Part shown: one piece after another, positions 26,209 to 37,037 of the stretch
How positions within the stretch are numbered: position 1 is the first letter of the stretch
How the letters are laid out: every line of letters begins with the position of its first letter
NCBI RefSeq assembly: GCF_015500095.1
Contig: NZ_CP062983.1
Coordinates: 3,596,001 to 3,660,000 of the forward strand
Length of the DNA stretch: 64,000 bases
Direction of reading: 5' to 3'
DNA from: Phototrophicus methaneseepsis
GTDB taxonomy: Bacteria; Chloroflexota; Anaerolineae; Aggregatilineales; Phototrophicaceae
Position numbers and translations under genes: made by a program
The notes under the pieces: model-generated
Databases searched by the model: none
What the model saw: the letters and a program-made list of their open reading frames with translations, nothing else
What the model was told of the DNA's origin: nothing

Positions 26209-27795
26209 TTAACGTAATTCCTCAACGCCACCGCTGAGCAGGAAGTTCACGACGATAGAATCAACTAGCGTCTCTACAGGGGCGTGATCATCTGTGAAGA
26301 CCATATCATTTTGCACTGTTGGCACAAGGGACTCTGAAGCCAGCGCCAACGTGTCATAGAGTAACGGATGTTGTTCTGGGGAAAGGGTACTGAGATTCGC
26401 AATGAGGTTGGTGCTGAATGTGGCCTGCTTTGTTGCGACGACGATCGTATTAAAAGAGCCGGGGACATCCATGGTGTGGATGGTGGGGAAGACATAACTG
26501 AGCGTATGGGTCAGCGCTTCGACAAGTCTGCGATCCGTGCTGGTGCGGCCTACGTTGATGACGAGAACACCGTTATCCGCCAGTTTACGATCAATCTCCT
26601 GGAAGAACTCCATTGTGGTGAGGTGCCAGGGGATGTAGGGCGGTCGGTAGGCGTCAACGCCGATGACTGTATAAGGACCTTCTAGCTGGTTCAGGACGTA
26701 GCGTCCATCTTGGGCATATGTCGTCAGGCTTGGCATGTCCTCCTGATTCATATCGAAGTAACGTTCGCCAGCTTCGATGATTTTCGGGTCAATCTCGACG
26801 CCATCAATCGGTAAATTCCCATAGATAGCGATATGCTGCCTTGCGATGGTGCCTGTTGCTAAGCCGATAACCAGCAGCGATTGCATATCTTCTGGTTGGA
26901 AATCGGCATTAAAGTAAGGGGCTGACAGAAAAAAATCCCAAGTGCGGCGGTAGGTGATTTGCGAGGGATGCCATTGGCTATGGATCCCCTGGCCCTCATT
27001 GAGGTAGAGATAGCGATAACCCTGATCGTCTTCCGTCACCTGAATGTAGTTATAGCCGCTCTCTGTCTCGTAGAGGATCTGCTCACCCTCATTAGGCGGG
27101 CGTAAGGGTCCCGTCAGCAAGAAGACGGAAAGAACGGCGATTAGAATAGGCATCCAGAGATACAGCGCTGCCTGGCGTAGCGTCGTTGCACGCCACATGC
27201 CGACCCATGCAACGGTGTACAGTGCTGCAGCGAATATCAAGAAGGTCATGTTGGTGCCAAAAGCGTCAATGAGCACGAGCGTTGGTAGGAAGGTGCCCAG
27301 CAAGCTGCCCACCGTGCTTAATGCGTAGATTTGCCCGGCGACTCTACCACTGGTTTGTATGTTTGTCGTCGCTAGGCGGATTGCAAATGGGGAGGTCATC
27401 CCCATGAGCGTGACAGGTATGGCAAAGAGGATAATGACAGCGACGAACGAACCCACTGTGAGTGCGGCTTCAAAATTTGAGAAGGCACGCGCTGCAAATT
27501 GCAAAATAGGATGGGCAATCAGTGGGATTGTGGCACATAGGAACGCCGCCCATAGTAAGACTTTAAAGAGTGTCTTTTGCCTGGGGGAGCGATCTGCAAG
27601 CCGCCCTCCCAGGAAGTACCCCAGCGTTAGATAGAGCAGAACCAGCCCGATGATATTGGCCCAAACAAGGTTACTGGTGCCAAATGCACGCCCCAGCAGG
27701 CGAGAAGCAGACATCTCTATAGCCATGGTCGTCATACCACTGACGAAGACAACGAGATAGAGATACCTATTTTTTTGATTTTCTGCCGCTTCCAT
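26209..27795 (-). CDS. Membrane-fused spermidine synthase-like methyltransferase-fold protein
   Basis: 528 residues. The first 230 form seven or eight membrane helices (VVFVSGMTTMAIEMSASRLL is characteristic), followed by a spermidine-synthase Rossmann domain at about 235-490: LLVIGLATGTIARQHIAIY, the acidic strand end DGVEIDPKIIEAGERYF, and the AQDGRYVLNQ motif. The catalytic acid segment reads VIGVDAYRPPYIP, lacking the DSSDP-type loop of true aminopropyltransferases, so polyamine synthesis is not assured. Such fused proteins are common in Chloroflexota and of unknown function. Confidence 0.83.
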   Translation of the reverse strand: MEAAENQKNRYLYLVVFVSGMTTMAIEMSASRLLGRAFGTSNLVWANIIGLVLLYLTLGYFLGGRLADRSPRQKTLFKVLLWAAFLCATIPLIAHPILQFAARAFSNFEAALTVGSFVAVIILFAIPVTLMGMTSPFAIRLATTNIQTSGRVAGQIYALSTVGSLLGTFLPTLVLIDAFGTNMTFLIFAAALYTVAWVGMWRATTLRQAALYLWMPILIAVLSVFLLTGPLRPPNEGEQILYETESGYNYIQVTEDDQGYRYLYLNEGQGIHSQWHPSQITYRRTWDFFLSAPYFNADFQPEDMQSLLVIGLATGTIARQHIAIYGNLPIDGVEIDPKIIEAGERYFDMNQEDMPSLTTYAQDGRYVLNQLEGPYTVIGVDAYRPPYIPWHLTTMEFFQEIDRKLADNGVLVINVGRTSTDRRLVEALTHTLSYVFPTIHTMDVPGSFNTIVVATKQATFSTNLIANLSTLSPEQHPLLYDTLALASESLVPTVQNDMVFTDDHAPVETLVDSIVVNFLLSGGVEELR

Positions 27796-27862
27796 ATTCT
27801 CCTCGGATGCGATGAATCATGCGGCAACGTCCGCATGTGTTGTTAAGGGTAAGTCGTCCAGG

Positions 27863-29119
27863 TTAAATTGTAGGTCGCTGAGCGAGTGCCTGCGTGATGT
27901 CATCATCTTTCTGGATGCGGATGTAAGGTATTTTGGCAAGTTGCATCGTCCCCCTGATTTCCGAAGAATCCAGTGACGGGTCGAAGCTCGACGGATCAAT
28001 GAAGATGCATAACAAACGAATCCCACGGCGTGCCAGGATTTGCGCTTCTTGCAGCCAGCTTGGGTCTAGCGATGATGTCACCAAGACCAGTGTTGTGCCA
28101 CGGGCAAAGCTGTGTGCTTCTAGAGCGAGCATCTCTTGCAATGTGCGCTCAGACTTATTATGTGCAACGGCCAGGGCTTCTAGAATGCGAGTGAGCTGGC
28201 GGTGCCCTCTCTCCGGTTGATAAATTTCTCGGTGGGGTAGATAAGCTGAAAAGCCGAGTGCCCGTTCCAGTTGCACAAAGTAGCGTGCGAGTGACGCCGC
28301 AACGACGACGCTATACTCTTCTGTCGTTGGGGGGATTGTCTGTGAGCTTGTTTGTGTATAGAAAGTTTCGCTCATATAGCGCATACGTATATCTTCAACC
28401 AGCGACTGTGTCGAGAAATCGGCAAAGAGCCAGATGTCGACCATTGGGTCTAGCTCGAATTCTTTCACCATGAGTTTGTTGCGACGTGCTGTTGTCTTCC
28501 AGTGAATCCGGTTGATTGTATCCCCTGGTACATATTCTCGGACGCCTGCCGCATTTGTGGTGACGTTGTGCGTTAAGAAATGTTGGGCTTCGCCACCTGT
28601 CAGCAAACCAATAGGCAGCTCCACATTTGTGACCGGGACAATGGCCGGATAAACGACGATACGTTCTCTGGCGTCGATATGGCGAGGCAGCGAAAACAGG
28701 CCAAATGGATCGCCACTCGTAATGGTTAGGGGGCCGAGGTAGAACTCCCCACGTCTTGTACAGATTGTCTCAGTTTGCCACTGATAAGCGTTTCGCGGCC
28801 ATATGGCCGGGACGACCTGGCTGGCATGATAGCCAGGCATCGTGGAGAAATCGCGTACTTCTAGCCAGAGCTTCGGCAGCACGCCCGTATTACGTATCGT
28901 GAATCCCTCAGAGAAGGGGCGTCCTACCTGGGAACGGCGGGTGCGTGTATGGCGTGCAATACGTATCCCACGCACAGCAAACCATGCCCATACTGCTGAA
29001 AGGAGCATGATCCCGGCAAGAACATAAACCATAGTGAAGAAGATCGCCTGTCCGGTGAACAGGCCTGCGATCAGTGTGATAATTGCCGTCAGGTATATGG
29101 CGTTACGTCGATTGGGCAT
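27863..29119 (-). CDS. DUF58 domain protein with N-terminal membrane helices (second copy)
   Basis: 418 residues from ATG 29119, ten bases after the moxR stop. Two membrane helices at about 7-50 (AIYLTAIITLIAGLFTGQAI and MVYVLAGIMLLSAVWAWFAV), an extracellular or cytosolic beta domain, then the DUF58 signature REYVPGDTINRIHWKTTARR and a VWA-like core (DPMVDIWLFADFSTQSL). Coupled to the second MoxR. The frame is open upstream to 29308, but those residues are the moxR coding region read in another frame. Confidence 0.86.
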   Translation of the reverse strand: MPNRRNAIYLTAIITLIAGLFTGQAIFFTMVYVLAGIMLLSAVWAWFAVRGIRIARHTRTRRSQVGRPFSEGFTIRNTGVLPKLWLEVRDFSTMPGYHASQVVPAIWPRNAYQWQTETICTRRGEFYLGPLTITSGDPFGLFSLPRHIDARERIVVYPAIVPVTNVELPIGLLTGGEAQHFLTHNVTTNAAGVREYVPGDTINRIHWKTTARRNKLMVKEFELDPMVDIWLFADFSTQSLVEDIRMRYMSETFYTQTSSQTIPPTTEEYSVVVAASLARYFVQLERALGFSAYLPHREIYQPERGHRQLTRILEALAVAHNKSERTLQEMLALEAHSFARGTTLVLVTSSLDPSWLQEAQILARRGIRLLCIFIDPSSFDPSLDSSEIRGTMQLAKIPYIRIQKDDDITQALAQRPTI

Positions 29120-29129
29120 GGGTGCACGC

Positions 29130-30137
29130 TTATCGAGATGATGCGCCAGGTACGGGTGTGCTGTTGAGAATATCCTGAATAATTGTACGGGAGGAAATAT
29201 CCTTGATACGTGCACTCGGACCAACGATGGTGCGATGAGCCAGCGTCGTTTCTGCCAGGGCTTTGACGTCATCGGGGATGACGTAATCGCGGCCAGCCAT
29301 CGCTGCACGTGCCTGGGAAGTACGAAAGAGTGCGAGCGACCCGCGCGGGCTGCTGCCTAAGTAAACATCCGGGTGCTGGCGCGTCGCGTTGACTAGCGTA
29401 ATGATGTATTGTTTGATTTCATCCGCAACGTAGACTTGCATGATCGCTTCCTGCGCTCTAACCAAGTCCTCGACGCTAATGACCTGTTGCAAGTTGTTGA
29501 TTGGATGTTGGTACTGCTGTGCACTGAGAATGGTTAGTTCTTCCATGGGGGAAGGGTAGCCCATCTGGATGCGCAGCAAGAAACGGTCGAGCTGAGCTTC
29601 TGGTAGGGGGAAGGTACCTTCATACTCAATAGGGTTCTGTGTCGCCAGGATCATGAACGGGTTCTTCATCTGGTATGTGATGCCATCGACTGTAACCTGG
29701 CGTTCTTCCATCGCCTCTAGTAGGGCAGCCTGTGTTTTTGGCGTCGCGCGGTTGATTTCATCCGCCAGTACGATTTGCGCCATGATCGGCCCAGCCCGGA
29801 ATTCAAATTCCCGGCTTTGCTGATTGAAGATCGAGACACCTGTGACGTCTGAAGGCAGCATATCGGGCGTGAACTGGATACGACTGAAGCTGCATCCAAT
29901 TGCTTTTGCCAGGGAACGCGCCATCATTGTTTTGCCAACGCCTGGAATATCTTCTAGCAAGATGTGCCCACGACATAACAAGCCGAGGATGGCTAGGCGG
30001 ACTTCATTACGTTTGCCGATAATGACTTGCCCGACACTTTGTGCGATGCGTTCGGCAGAATCTTGCACAAAGCGGATGTTCGGGGCATCGTTGGAGCGAC
30101 GTGTTTGCTGGCGTGTTTGCTGTGGATATTCGGTCAT
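29130..30137 (-). CDS. MoxR family AAA+ ATPase (second copy)
   Basis: 335 residues: Walker A DIPGVGKT at 63-70, Walker [14 protein letters not shown] at 122-134, sensor [20 protein letters not shown], and the lid [16 protein letters not shown]. The N-terminal 25 residues are Gln/Arg-rich and not conserved. With the following DUF58 gene it forms a minimal two-gene module that lacks the VWA and TPR genes of the first MoxR operon. It starts 403 bp from the divergent Roadblock gene. Confidence 0.9.
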   Translation of the reverse strand: MTEYPQQTRQQTRRSNDAPNIRFVQDSAERIAQSVGQVIIGKRNEVRLAILGLLCRGHILLEDIPGVGKTMMARSLAKAIGCSFSRIQFTPDMLPSDVTGVSIFNQQSREFEFRAGPIMAQIVLADEINRATPKTQAALLEAMEERQVTVDGITYQMKNPFMILATQNPIEYEGTFPLPEAQLDRFLLRIQMGYPSPMEELTILSAQQYQHPINNLQQVISVEDLVRAQEAIMQVYVADEIKQYIITLVNATRQHPDVYLGSSPRGSLALFRTSQARAAMAGRDYVIPDDVKALAETTLAHRTIVGPSARIKDISSRTIIQDILNSTPVPGASSR

Positions 30138-30388
30138 CTTTGCCGACTCACTCTCAATTGGCTTAACTTTCGCGTCTAGTATGCGCTATACGCAGCAAAT
30201 GTTAACGGACGTATACCCTACGGGTACCCGGCAATCAGTATAGCGAAGAAATGTTTGATGAACAGGTTGCACGCATTTTGCTCAATTTATCCGAATCTGC
30301 CACATTTCTGGAAAAATAATAAAATACAAATAGTATCCGATCCGGCTCTGTGGCATAATGTCACTATAAACGTACCCCACACGTTAAC

Positions 30389-30417
30389 TTGATAGCCTGC
30401 GTGACTTGCAATACAAT
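30389..30417 (+). promoter_or_regulatory. Putative promoter of the Roadblock gene
   Basis: TTGATA (30389-30394), exactly 17 bp, TACAAT (30412-30417), predicting a leader of about 115 bases. The gap 30138-30540 holds this promoter and two inverted repeats (next entry). On the moxR side I see no clear promoter, although the region is AT-rich. Confidence 0.6.
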
Positions 30418-30432
30418 AATTTCTATGTGATC

Positions 30433-30475
30433 TACAATATATGTTGTAACATCTATTGAGTTCAACAAACTCAAT
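30433..30475 (+). repeat. Two inverted repeats in the leader of the Roadblock gene
   Basis: First, TACAA (30433-30437) and TTGTA (30444-30448). Second, a perfect 8-bp repeat ATTGAGTT (30455-30462) and AACTCAAT (30468-30475) around CAACA, followed by TTTGA. In RNA the second would form a hairpin about 30 bases into the transcript. It could be an operator or an attenuator; nothing decides between them. Confidence 0.5.
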
Positions 30476-30540
30476 TTTGAGGTTAATGATGTAGCATCTG
30501 CTTAGTTGCATGCTGCGGGCCTGCCAAGAGGAGTACAAGC

Positions 30541-30912
30541 ATGGCAAAATCTCGGACCGACTTAATGGTCGAGCGCTTACGTGATTTGCAGAGTACCACA
30601 CCGGAGATTGAAGCATCGGCAGTTGTGAGTGTGGATGGCCTGATTATGGCATCTGCTCTGCCGACGGGTGTCGAAGAAGACCGCGTTGGCGCGATGTCTG
30701 CGGCTGTCTTATCCCTGGGTGAGCGTATTTCTAGTGAACTGGGACGTGGTATGCTCGATCAAGTCTATATTAAAGGGATTGATGGCTATGTAATTGTCAT
30801 GTCCGTGGGGGATGAAGCTGTGCTGACAACCTTAGTGCGCCAAAATGCTAAATTGGGCTTGATCTTCCTCGATATGCGTCGATCTGCGGATGATCTCAAA
30901 AATCTTGTGTAA
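30541..30912 (+). CDS. Roadblock/LC7 domain protein
   Basis: 123 residues, one Roadblock/LC7 domain: SAVVSVDGLIMASALPTGVE, VGAMSAAVLSLGERISSELG and the strand VIVMSVGDEAVLTTLVRQNA. Bacterial proteins of this family (MglB type) often regulate small Ras-like GTPases; no GTPase gene lies nearby. GAGGAG precedes ATG 30541. It appears monocistronic: own promoter, long leader and a terminator at 30961-31000. Confidence 0.88.
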   Translation: MAKSRTDLMVERLRDLQSTTPEIEASAVVSVDGLIMASALPTGVEEDRVGAMSAAVLSLGERISSELGRGMLDQVYIKGIDGYVIVMSVGDEAVLTTLVRQNAKLGLIFLDMRRSADDLKNLV

Positions 30913-30960
30913 GGTGATATGAGAGCGTACGAATTTTTCTCTAGTTTTGTTGATAAGCTT

Positions 30961-31000
30961 GTGAAGGCGGGTAGATTTAGTCTCCCCGCCTCACTTTTTG
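30961..31000 (+). terminator. Terminator after the Roadblock gene
   Basis: GTGA-GGCGGG pairs with CCCGCC-TCAC, with one bulged A, around a 13-base loop and is followed by TTTTTG. Confidence 0.75.
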
Positions 31001-31035
31001 TATAGGCACTTTGTACGAGCACTTTGTATAAGCAG
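30997..31035 (+). repeat. Three tandem 13-bp repeats upstream of pyrG
   Basis: TTTGTATAGGCAC, TTTGTACGAGCAC and TTTGTATAAGCAG follow each other without gaps, starting in the T run of the preceding terminator and ending 71 bp before pyrG. The regular 13-bp step could be a repeated binding site for a regulator; this is inference. Confidence 0.6.
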
Positions 31036-31094
31036 GATGTCAATCATTCTGGATAGTTGGTTAGGGTAGGTCATTGTGATACATAGTGGGATAG

Positions 31095-32765
<1,671 letters not shown>

Positions 32766-32785
32766 TTTTGACTGACAGCTAAAAT

Positions 32786-32820
32786 AAAAGAACCGCCCCA
32801 CAAAGGGCGGCTCTTTTTTT
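32786..32820. terminator. Bidirectional terminator between pyrG and hsp20
   Basis: AAGAACCGCCC / GGGCGGCTCTT stem with a 6-base loop and T7 on the plus strand (A-rich on the other side). It touches the hsp20 stop codon. Confidence 0.85.
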
Positions 32821-33271
32821 ATTCATCAGGGGATACTTCTATATTCTTATAGCGCTCTGTATCGACTGGCAAGGTAATTGTCAAAATCCGGTTTTTGAGC
32901 TTAGCTTTTGCTTCATTAGACAGGACGGGAATATCAATCGTCACTGACCGAGCAAAGATGCCAAAGCGGCGCTCTTGTAGCAAATAAGAGGCATTTGCCG
33001 GGACTTCTTCGGGTGTGGTTTCGCCGCTGATCGTCAGTACATTGCCTTCCATGCTGACGTTCAGGCTGCCTTCAACAACTTCGCCATCAATGGGTGCTGT
33101 GCGGACAACGACAGTGTCCTGATATTCGTAAACGTCAATCTTGAAGGGATTGGTATTGGTGATGGCCTGCACCTGACTAATACCCTGATTGATGCCTTGC
33201 TCAATGACTTTACCCATTGTGTTGCCAATACGGGCAAGCTCTCTCATAGGGTCGAATTTTTGCTCTGACAT
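32819..33271 (-). CDS. Small heat shock protein (Hsp20/alpha-crystallin family)
   Basis: 150 residues. N-terminal arm of about 50 residues, then the alpha-crystallin domain beginning FKIDVYEYQDTVVVRTAPID, with VSMEGNVLTISGETTPEE and the end ARSVTIDIPVL...AKLKNRILTITLP. The final I/V-x-I/V-type strand (ILTITLPV) is present. ATP-independent holdase. It lies between pyrG and dnaK on the dnaK strand; TATAAT at 33309-33314 on the minus strand may be its -10, but no good -35 is seen. Confidence 0.92.
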   Translation of the reverse strand: MSEQKFDPMRELARIGNTMGKVIEQGINQGISQVQAITNTNPFKIDVYEYQDTVVVRTAPIDGEVVEGSLNVSMEGNVLTISGETTPEEVPANASYLLQERRFGIFARSVTIDIPVLSNEAKAKLKNRILTITLPVDTERYKNIEVSPDE

Positions 33272-33371
33272 AGCATTCTTCCTGATGACTTATTTCCTGG
33301 ATACATAGATTATACGTGATTCGTATCGCCCTCGTTGCTCGATGGCGTGTGAACTCTATTAGAATGGTAAT

Positions 33372-33400
33372 CAAAAAGCACCGACATGCGGTGCTTTTTG
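33372..33400 (-). terminator. dnaK terminator
   Basis: Near-perfect stem AAAAAGCACCG / CGGTGCTTTTT with a short loop and T5 after it, 35 bp beyond the dnaK stop. Confidence 0.85.
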
Positions 33401-33434
33401 GTTATTTCTTCTGGTTAGCTTGTAGATACAAGCT

Positions 33435-35327
33435 TTATGCCTGTGTGAACTCGCCTTCGATCACATCCGGGTCGCTTTCGCCCTGGCCATTGTTCCCTTC
33501 GGGCTGGCTACCTGGCTGACCAGGCTGTTCTGCATACATCTGCTGTGACAGCGCATGAGCTGCATTTTGCAGATTTTGGATGCTGTTGCGGATTGCATTG
33601 GCATCGTCGCGCTGCATCACATTGCGTAGATCGTTGAGCTGAGCTTCGATCTGGGCACGATCACTGTTCGGCACCTTTTCGCCCAGTTCATTCAGGGATT
33701 TTTCAACCTGGTAGGCGATAGCGTCCGCTTCGTTACGGGCTTGGATCAGTTGAGCGCGCTGCTCATCCGCTTCGCGGTTCTGTTCAGCTTCACGGACAAG
33801 ACGATCGACATCATTTTCGCTCAGGTTCGTGGAGGCAGTAATGGTAATTTTCTGCTCCTTGCCTGTCGCTTTGTCTTTAGCGCTGACGTTCAGGATGCCG
33901 TTCGCATCAATGTCGAAAGCCACTTCGATCTGTGGCAAGCCACGCGGTGCCGGGGCGATCCCTGTCAACTGGAACTGCCCAAGGGTCATGTTATCTGCTG
34001 CCATGGGGCGCTCACCCTGCAAGACATGGATATCTACTGCGGGCTGGTTATCAGCAGCCGTGGAGAAAGTCTCTGTCTTGCGCACAGGGATCGTGGTGTT
34101 ACGTTCAATGAGCTTGGTGAAGACACCGCCCATTGTTTCCACACCCAGGCTCAGGGGCGTTACATCCAGCAGCAAGATGTCTTTGACATCACCAGACAAG
34201 ACACCAGCCTGCAATGCTGCACCAACGGCCACAACTTCGTCTGGGTTCACGCTTTTGTTGGGGGTTTTACCCAGCAAGCGTTCTACCAGTTCTTGAACCA
34301 TGGGCATACGGGTGGAACCACCCACCAGCACGACTTCCTGAATGTCATTTTTAGTCAGGTCTGCGTCTTTTAAGGCCTGGAGTACGGGCGTTTCAACGCG
34401 CTTTAACAAGTCTGCGCTGAGTTGTTCGAACTTGGCGCGGGTCAATGTCAAGGTCAGATGCTTCGGACCACTGGCATCAGCCGTGATGAAGGGCAGGTTG
34501 ATTTCTGACTGTACCATGCTAGACAGTTCAACCTTCGCTTTTTCAGCAGCTTCCTTCAGGCGTTGTAGGGCCTGACGATCGTTGCGCAAGTCGATGCCAT
34601 TTTCGCGTTTGAATTCATCAACGATCCAATTAACGATAACGTCATCCCAGTCATCACCACCCAGATGTGTATCACCGCTCGTTGAGCGAACTTCGACCAC
34701 GCCATCGCCGACTTCAAGCACGGATACATCAAACGTACCACCACCCAGGTCAAAGACGAGAATGGTTTCGTTGGATTTCTTATCCAGACCATAGGCAAGC
34801 GAAGCGGCTGTTGGCTCATTGATGATACGCAAGACATCCAGGCCAGCGATACGACCAGCATCCTTTGTCGCCTGACGCTGACTATCGTTGAAATACGCTG
34901 GTACTGTGATTACTGCCTGCGTAACAGGTTCGCCCAAGTAGGCTTCCGCATCTTTTTTCAGCTTGCCCAAGATCATGGCACTGATTTCTTGCGGTGAATA
35001 CTGCTTACCTGTGACGGGTACGTTAACACGCGCATCACCACCAGGGCCGGAAACGACTTCATAGGGGAGTCGCTCACCTTCTGATTTGGCGTCTTCATAG
35101 GTCAAGCCCATCAAACGCTTGATTGAGAAAATGGTGTTTTCCGGGTTAACCACTGCCTGACGCTTTGCAGATTGACCTACAAGGCGTTCTTTGTTTTTGT
35201 TGAAAGCTACAATCGAGGGGGTTGTCCGATTGCCTTCTGCATTGGCAATGACAACCGGCTCACCGCCTTCAAGGACGGCAACAACAGAGTTTGTTGTACC
35301 AAGGTCAATGCCGACTATTTTACTCAT
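33435..35327 (-). CDS. dnaK: Chaperone DnaK (Hsp70)
   Basis: 630 residues. ATPase domain: [42 protein letters not shown]; linker [13 protein letters not shown]; substrate-binding domain with [19 protein letters not shown]; lid and a Gln/Gly-rich tail ending [12 protein letters not shown]. Complete. No grpE or dnaJ is adjacent and no CIRCE element is seen upstream; a different perfect inverted repeat lies at 35486-35508. Confidence 0.98.
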   Translation of the reverse strand: MSKIVGIDLGTTNSVVAVLEGGEPVVIANAEGNRTTPSIVAFNKNKERLVGQSAKRQAVVNPENTIFSIKRLMGLTYEDAKSEGERLPYEVVSGPGGDARVNVPVTGKQYSPQEISAMILGKLKKDAEAYLGEPVTQAVITVPAYFNDSQRQATKDAGRIAGLDVLRIINEPTAASLAYGLDKKSNETILVFDLGGGTFDVSVLEVGDGVVEVRSTSGDTHLGGDDWDDVIVNWIVDEFKRENGIDLRNDRQALQRLKEAAEKAKVELSSMVQSEINLPFITADASGPKHLTLTLTRAKFEQLSADLLKRVETPVLQALKDADLTKNDIQEVVLVGGSTRMPMVQELVERLLGKTPNKSVNPDEVVAVGAALQAGVLSGDVKDILLLDVTPLSLGVETMGGVFTKLIERNTTIPVRKTETFSTAADNQPAVDIHVLQGERPMAADNMTLGQFQLTGIAPAPRGLPQIEVAFDIDANGILNVSAKDKATGKEQKITITASTNLSENDVDRLVREAEQNREADEQRAQLIQARNEADAIAYQVEKSLNELGEKVPNSDRAQIEAQLNDLRNVMQRDDANAIRNSIQNLQNAAHALSQQMYAEQPGQPGSQPEGNNGQGESDPDVIEGEFTQA

Positions 35328-35485
35328 CTTAATACCTCACTCCGACAAAATTTCTGAGATGCTATTAGTGTATATTCGCAATGTCAGACAAATATCGGAT
35401 GGACGTAAGAGAGACGTAAGAGTTGCGAGCAGAATTACGGAAACACAATGTAAGCAGGTGGTAAGGCTTTGACGAGGCAATGTTC

Positions 35486-35508
35486 CAACTGAATGTCAAA
35501 TTCAGTTG
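35486..35508. repeat. Perfect 9-bp inverted repeat in the dnaK/ppgK divergent region
   Basis: CAACTGAAT, five bases, ATTCAGTTG. It lies 158 bp upstream of dnaK and 130 bp upstream of ppgK. The size and spacing fit a repressor operator better than a terminator, as no T run follows. The 310-bp gap also holds the predicted ppgK promoter; I cannot place a convincing dnaK promoter. Confidence 0.6.
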
Positions 35509-35538
35509 CTTTATGCCGAAGTATCAAGGCCAGTAATT

Positions 35539-35566
35539 TTGAGAGTCGTGTTAGATTCGCCATAAT
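35539..35566 (+). promoter_or_regulatory. Putative ppgK promoter
   Basis: TTGAGA (35539-35544), 16 bp, CATAAT (35561-35566), 71 bp before the start codon. Confidence 0.45.
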
Positions 35567-35637
35567 CGCTGCTCATAAAATCAAATCTGTTATTATTATG
35601 GTATAACTTGGCTCAGTAGCTTGATAAGGATGACTTA

Positions 35638-36375
35638 ATGGAAATTATGGGCATTGATATTGGTGGCTCTGGCATTAAAGGGGCACCAGTTGATCTTGAC
35701 CGAGGGGAGTTGGCGAGTGATCGCTGTCGTATCCCAACGCCACACCCTGCGAAGCCGGAAGCCGTCACAGATGTCGTAGCGCAGATTATCCAGTCATTCC
35801 AGTGGAACGGTCCAATTGGTTGTACGTTCCCTGCGATTATGAAAGATGGCATTGCCTATAGCGCTGCGAATGTCGATGATGATTGGATAGGTACAGACGC
35901 ACAGCGGCTTATTCAACGTAAGACAGGCGATCCTGTGAAGGTCATCAATGATGCTGATGCGGCTGGCCTTGCTGAAATGCGTTATGGTGCGGGCCGGGGG
36001 AAAATGGGTGTCGTGATTGTCTTGACGATAGGGACAGGTATCGGCAGCGCGATTTTTATTGATGGGCATTTAGTGCCGAATACGGAATTAGGCCATCTTG
36101 AGATCCGTGGCAAAGAAGGCGAACATCGTGCCTCGGATAAAGTGCGGGAAGATAAAAACCTGAGTTGGAAGAAGTGGGCTAAGCGCTTAAATGAGTACTT
36201 CCAGCATGTAGAATTTTTATTCTCACCGGATTTATTTATCGTGGGCGGAGGGGTTAGCAAGAAATACGATAAATATTTCCCCTATCTGGATTTACGGACG
36301 GAGATTGTGCCGGCCCAACTCCGTAATGAGGCGGGGATCATTGGCGCTGCTCTGGCTGCTGAAGAACTCATCTAA
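35638..36375 (+). CDS. ppgK: Polyphosphate glucokinase (ROK family)
   Basis: 245 residues, matching the short PpgK type. Phosphate loop [20 protein letters not shown] at the N-terminus, [39 protein letters not shown] and the [10 protein letters not shown] motif, which lacks the zinc-binding Cys cluster of other ROK kinases as is normal for PpgK. PpgK phosphorylates glucose using polyphosphate or ATP. Monocistronic between a divergent dnaK and a terminator at 36417. Strict polyphosphate use cannot be told from sequence. Confidence 0.9.
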   Translation: MEIMGIDIGGSGIKGAPVDLDRGELASDRCRIPTPHPAKPEAVTDVVAQIIQSFQWNGPIGCTFPAIMKDGIAYSAANVDDDWIGTDAQRLIQRKTGDPVKVINDADAAGLAEMRYGAGRGKMGVVIVLTIGTGIGSAIFIDGHLVPNTELGHLEIRGKEGEHRASDKVREDKNLSWKKWAKRLNEYFQHVEFLFSPDLFIVGGGVSKKYDKYFPYLDLRTEIVPAQLRNEAGIIGAALAAEELI

Positions 36376-36416
36376 ATAGCTCGTAAAGAAATAGCCTGAG
36401 AATTGCAAGACATAAG

Positions 36417-36440
36417 AAGAGCCGACATACATCGGCTCTT
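36417..36440. terminator. Terminator between ppgK and flavin reductase gene
   Basis: AAGAGCCGA / TCGGCTCTT perfect 9-bp stem, 6-base loop; followed by TGCTTT on the plus strand. Probably serves both convergent genes. Confidence 0.8.
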
Positions 36441-36444
36441 TGCT

Positions 36445-36930
36445 TTATTCATCAGCAACAAAGTGTCCCCATTGTCGATGGAAGTAAGCCAGCGGCTCGC
36501 CTTCAACAGAGAAGGACCCATCTGTGACTTCGCCTAAAATCAGAGTGCTTGCACCCACATCCACTGTCTGGTAAATGCGACAGTCCATCCAGGCAAACAC
36601 GCCTGGCAGAATAGGATTGCCACTTTTGGTGGTGCTGTAGACGATATTCTCGAAGCGATTTTCCCGGTCTGAGTAAAAACCTGCGAAGAGCTTACCCCAT
36701 TCAGCCTGGTCTTTTGTCAGGATGTTAATCGCAAAGGTGCCGCTCTTTTGGATAAGGTCACCGGCGTATAATGTTTTGCCCACGCTCATGGAAATAAGGA
36801 ATGGATCAATGCTCACACTGGCGAAGGAATTCGCCGTGAAGCCCTGGATTTCTCCCTCATAGTTGGTTGTTATCACGCTGATGCCCGTTAGCCAGCGCGA
36901 CATAATGTTCTTGAATACTTGAGAATCCAT
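36445..36930 (-). CDS. Flavin reductase domain protein
   Basis: 161 residues of the flavin reductase-like family: MSRWLTGISVITTNYEGEIQ, the flavin-binding GFTANSFASVSIDPFLISMS and the dimer segment FAINILTKDQAEWGKLFAG. Such proteins bind FMN/FAD and supply reduced flavin to a monooxygenase or act alone; no oxygenase gene is adjacent. Closest partner is the 3-hydroxyacid dehydrogenase gene 107 bp upstream on the same strand. Confidence 0.88.
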   Translation of the reverse strand: MDSQVFKNIMSRWLTGISVITTNYEGEIQGFTANSFASVSIDPFLISMSVGKTLYAGDLIQKSGTFAINILTKDQAEWGKLFAGFYSDRENRFENIVYSTTKSGNPILPGVFAWMDCRIYQTVDVGASTLILGEVTDGSFSVEGEPLAYFHRQWGHFVADE

Positions 36931-37037
36931 ATCGTGAAACTTTCATGCGTTTGAGTTACATGCTGCTGATTGTAACAAGCTGAAACGCTCTTGAATACTG
37001 TTCAAAGGGACAGTCCACACCGCCTGGATACACCTGA

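Noticed and set aside
29120-29308. N-terminal extension of the second DUF58 protein
   Set aside because: The extra 63 codons overlap the moxR coding region in another frame; ATG 29119 gives the family start.
35328-35637. CIRCE element upstream of dnaK
   Set aside because: The TTAGCACTC-N9-GAGTGCTAA pattern is absent; the inverted repeat found has a different sequence and spacing.
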